DNA of 22,827 nt from a bacterium (GTDB taxonomy: Bacteria > Bacteroidota > Ignavibacteria > Kapaibacteriales > UBA961): assembly GCA_022844575.1 (NCBI GenBank), contig JALHLL010000021.1, positions 1,783-24,609 of the forward strand, in the 5' to 3' direction. Below the pieces are notes generated by a model. That model had not been told where the DNA came from. It searched no databases and saw only the letters and a program-made list of their open reading frames with translations. Position numbers and translations under genes: made by a program. Position 1 is the stretch's first letter. Each line of letters opens with the position of its first letter. Below, one piece after another: positions 21,168-22,827 of the stretch.

Positions 21168-22827
21168 TTAGTGAATGATTAAACAATGAGCTGATTTACT
21201 CACAGTTCCTACCTTTATTCGGATTGTATATAACCCTGTCGGGAATAGTTTACTGTGTATTGAATGTGATTCACTTTGTACTATTGCTCTATAGACAATA
21301 GTGCCGCTCATGTCCGAAATAGTTAACTCACAAGGATACTCCGGTACTTCTATCTTTACACTTTCATTACTAGGATTGGGGTAAACCGTAAAGGTCATCC
21401 GGTTGTTTTCTTCACCAAGACCGGAAGGAATTTCAATCTCTACATATGTATTGTGAGTATATGAATACATATTACCGACGGTATCCTGAATTGTAAGTCG
21501 CGTACTGTACAACCCCTTATTCTCATAAATATGGGTTGGATTCTTTTCAGTGCTTGTTGTCCCATCGCCAAAGTACCATGTATAAGTAAAATTATTGTGA
21601 ACAGGTATGGATGTGTTATAAAATCGTATCGGCTCTCCGACTATACCTTTATACTTCATTATTCTGAATTCGGCACGTGGTTTCGGTTTTAATGAATCGG
21701 GTATCTGCCATAAAGCAACTGCACCTGTACTTGAACCAGTTGCAACGTATTTACCATCATCGGAAATTGACATAGCAGTTACATCAATTAAACCACGAGA
21801 TGGTGAGCCATAAAAAAATGTTTTCCATTTATTTTCGCGAATACTATATATACCCGCTATTGCACCTTGTTCATTTTTATAAGGAAGTACAATATTATCT
21901 CCGTCAGGTAATATCTCAAATTCAGTATTGAAAGGTGTAGTAATACGATGAATTATCTTATTGCTATCAATATCCCATATACCCGATGTTGAGACCAAAT
22001 GATAATTATCCGGTGAATAGCGGACACCATACGCATTATCATTTAATTTTTTAATAATCTTCTTGGTTGATTTTTCAACTATTTGAATATGGGGAGCACT
22101 TTCCTTACAGTTATCGGAAATAAAATCATAAAAACGACCTGCTGCGGCAGCATAAGTACTATTAGATGGTGAGACTGATACAGATCGAATTGGTGACCTT
22201 ATTTCAGATGCACATTGTTCAGTATTTGTTTGGTAACGGTCATCGGCTGAAAGTTGGGTTTTATCGTTTATATGGGTAACCGTACCACGAAAATTATTTG
22301 ATCCTGGTATTTCAATTTGTGTGTTATATTTATAATTAATATCGCTGCAAATTGCCATCCAATCCTTTTGCATCGACATACCTATCCTAAAATATCGGTA
22401 CACCAAAGATGGTGCATAGTATTTCCACTTATCATATTCACCAATATAATGTTCTTCATTGTGTACGAATGAATGTTTCACAGAAAGAAGAGATGTATTT
22501 TTTAGACCTGTACAATACTTTATGAGTGGTCTCTTTACATATGTATAAGGGGGTATAACAGTATCTGAACGACAAAGCACGATGAGACTATCATCATTGT
22601 TCGAAAATGATGAATAAAAAGGATTCGGAGCAGATGATACCGTTTTCAGTTCATTATTCGCAACATTAAATAACCGTACGGTATCTCTTTCCCCGCAGTA
22701 TATCAATGAATTATTATCGGATGAGATATCAATTGATTGTACTTTTCCCTTCATACCATGGAATATCGAAACTTTCATATGTTCGGGTCTAAGTAATACT
22801 TCAATTTCTTCTTGTTTATTACGTTTT
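21168..22827 (-). CDS. WD40-like and PKD domain protein with T9SS tail (5' end outside window)
   Basis: The frame stays open past the in-frame ATG at 22778 to the window edge (16 more codons, reading RNKQEEIEVLLRPEH). There is no signal peptide at that ATG, so the true start lies outside; 552 residues are visible. The first about 380 residues are WD40-like strands (KVQSIDISSDNNSLIYCG, VTAMSISDDGKYVATGS with GAVALWQI). A PKD domain follows (about 385-466, TWYFGDGTTS and HIYENKGLYSTRL), then a T9SS type A sorting domain (about 478-552, TVYPNPSNESVKIEV, LFPTGLYTIRI). Such proteins are exported to the surface through the Por system and are usually of unknown function. No clear terminator follows before pstS. 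Confidence 0.85.
   Translation of the reverse strand, partial: KRNKQEEIEVLLRPEHMKVSIFHGMKGKVQSIDISSDNNSLIYCGERDTVRLFNVANNELKTVSSAPNPFYSSFSNNDDSLIVLCRSDTVIPPYTYVKRPLIKYCTGLKNTSLLSVKHSFVHNEEHYIGEYDKWKYYAPSLVYRYFRIGMSMQKDWMAICSDINYKYNTQIEIPGSNNFRGTVTHINDKTQLSADDRYQTNTEQCASEIRSPIRSVSVSPSNSTYAAAAGRFYDFISDNCKESAPHIQIVEKSTKKIIKKLNDNAYGVRYSPDNYHLVSTSGIWDIDSNKIIHRITTPFNTEFEILPDGDNIVLPYKNEQGAIAGIYSIRENKWKTFFYGSPSRGLIDVTAMSISDDGKYVATGSSTGAVALWQIPDSLKPKPRAEFRIMKYKGIVGEPIRFYNTSIPVHNNFTYTWYFGDGTTSTEKNPTHIYENKGLYSTRLTIQDTVGNMYSYTHNTYVEIEIPSGLGEENNRMTFTVYPNPSNESVKIEVPEYPCELTISDMSGTIVYRAIVQSESHSIHSKLFPTGLYTIRIKVGTVSKSAHCLIIH

Overview
The window looks like an ordinary chromosomal stretch of a moderately AT-rich Bacteroidota / FCB-group bacterium. 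The evidence is three proteins ending in type IX secretion (T9SS, Por secretion) C-terminal domains, a TonB-dependent receptor with an N-terminal carboxypeptidase-regulatory-like domain, a Bacteroidota-style Crp-family regulator, a TSP3-repeat OmpA protein, weak or absent Shine-Dalgarno sequences before many genes, and matches to the TAnnTTTG promoter element. The WD40 + PKD + T9SS protein at the right edge would suit Kapabacteria/Ignavibacteria-like lineages, but that narrower placement is a guess. I see no phage, insertion sequence, CRISPR array, rRNA or tRNA. No stretch longer than 300 bases lacks a gene; the longest gaps are under 200 bases.

Layout. 1-280 (+): tail of a secreted protein. 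407-3063 (+): an FG-GAP/UnbV secreted protein coupled by a TAATG overlap to a small PsbP/DcrB-like exported protein, then a hairpin terminator shared with the convergent gene. 3138-6230 (-): a TSP3-repeat OmpA outer-membrane protein, preceded on its strand by an SDR oxidoreductase. 6407-7294 (+): a Spy/CpxP-like periplasmic protein, then another shared terminator. 7378-11359 (-): lipoprotein, Crp-family regulator and TonB-dependent receptor in that transcription order. 11495-13195 (+): a glycosyltransferase-like protein and a LysE-family exporter, followed by a strong terminator. 13348-21038 (-): a long co-directional run pstS-pstC-pstA-pstB-phoU, then a DUF547 protein, a MenA-like prenyltransferase and leucine dehydrogenase. 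21168-22827 (-): a WD40-PKD-T9SS protein that runs off the right edge.

How the genes work together. The clearest functional unit is the high-affinity phosphate uptake operon: periplasmic binding protein, two permeases, ATPase and the PhoU regulator, in canonical order but without phoB/phoR nearby. The rest is mostly cell-envelope biology (secreted adhesin-like proteins, an outer-membrane anchor, a nutrient receptor) plus central metabolism (menaquinone synthesis, branched-chain amino acid deamination).

I found no convincing new multi-gene system. The points most worth checking are an acidic insertion in the first periplasmic loop of PstC, a terminator-like hairpin inside the first codons of the DUF547 gene, a hairpin-rich leader before the TonB-dependent receptor, a DUF547 protein lacking the usual cysteines, and a Spy-like protein with an unusual acidic extension. 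Several start codons were moved from the longest open frame to internal ATGs on the basis of signal peptides, ribosome binding sites or family fit.
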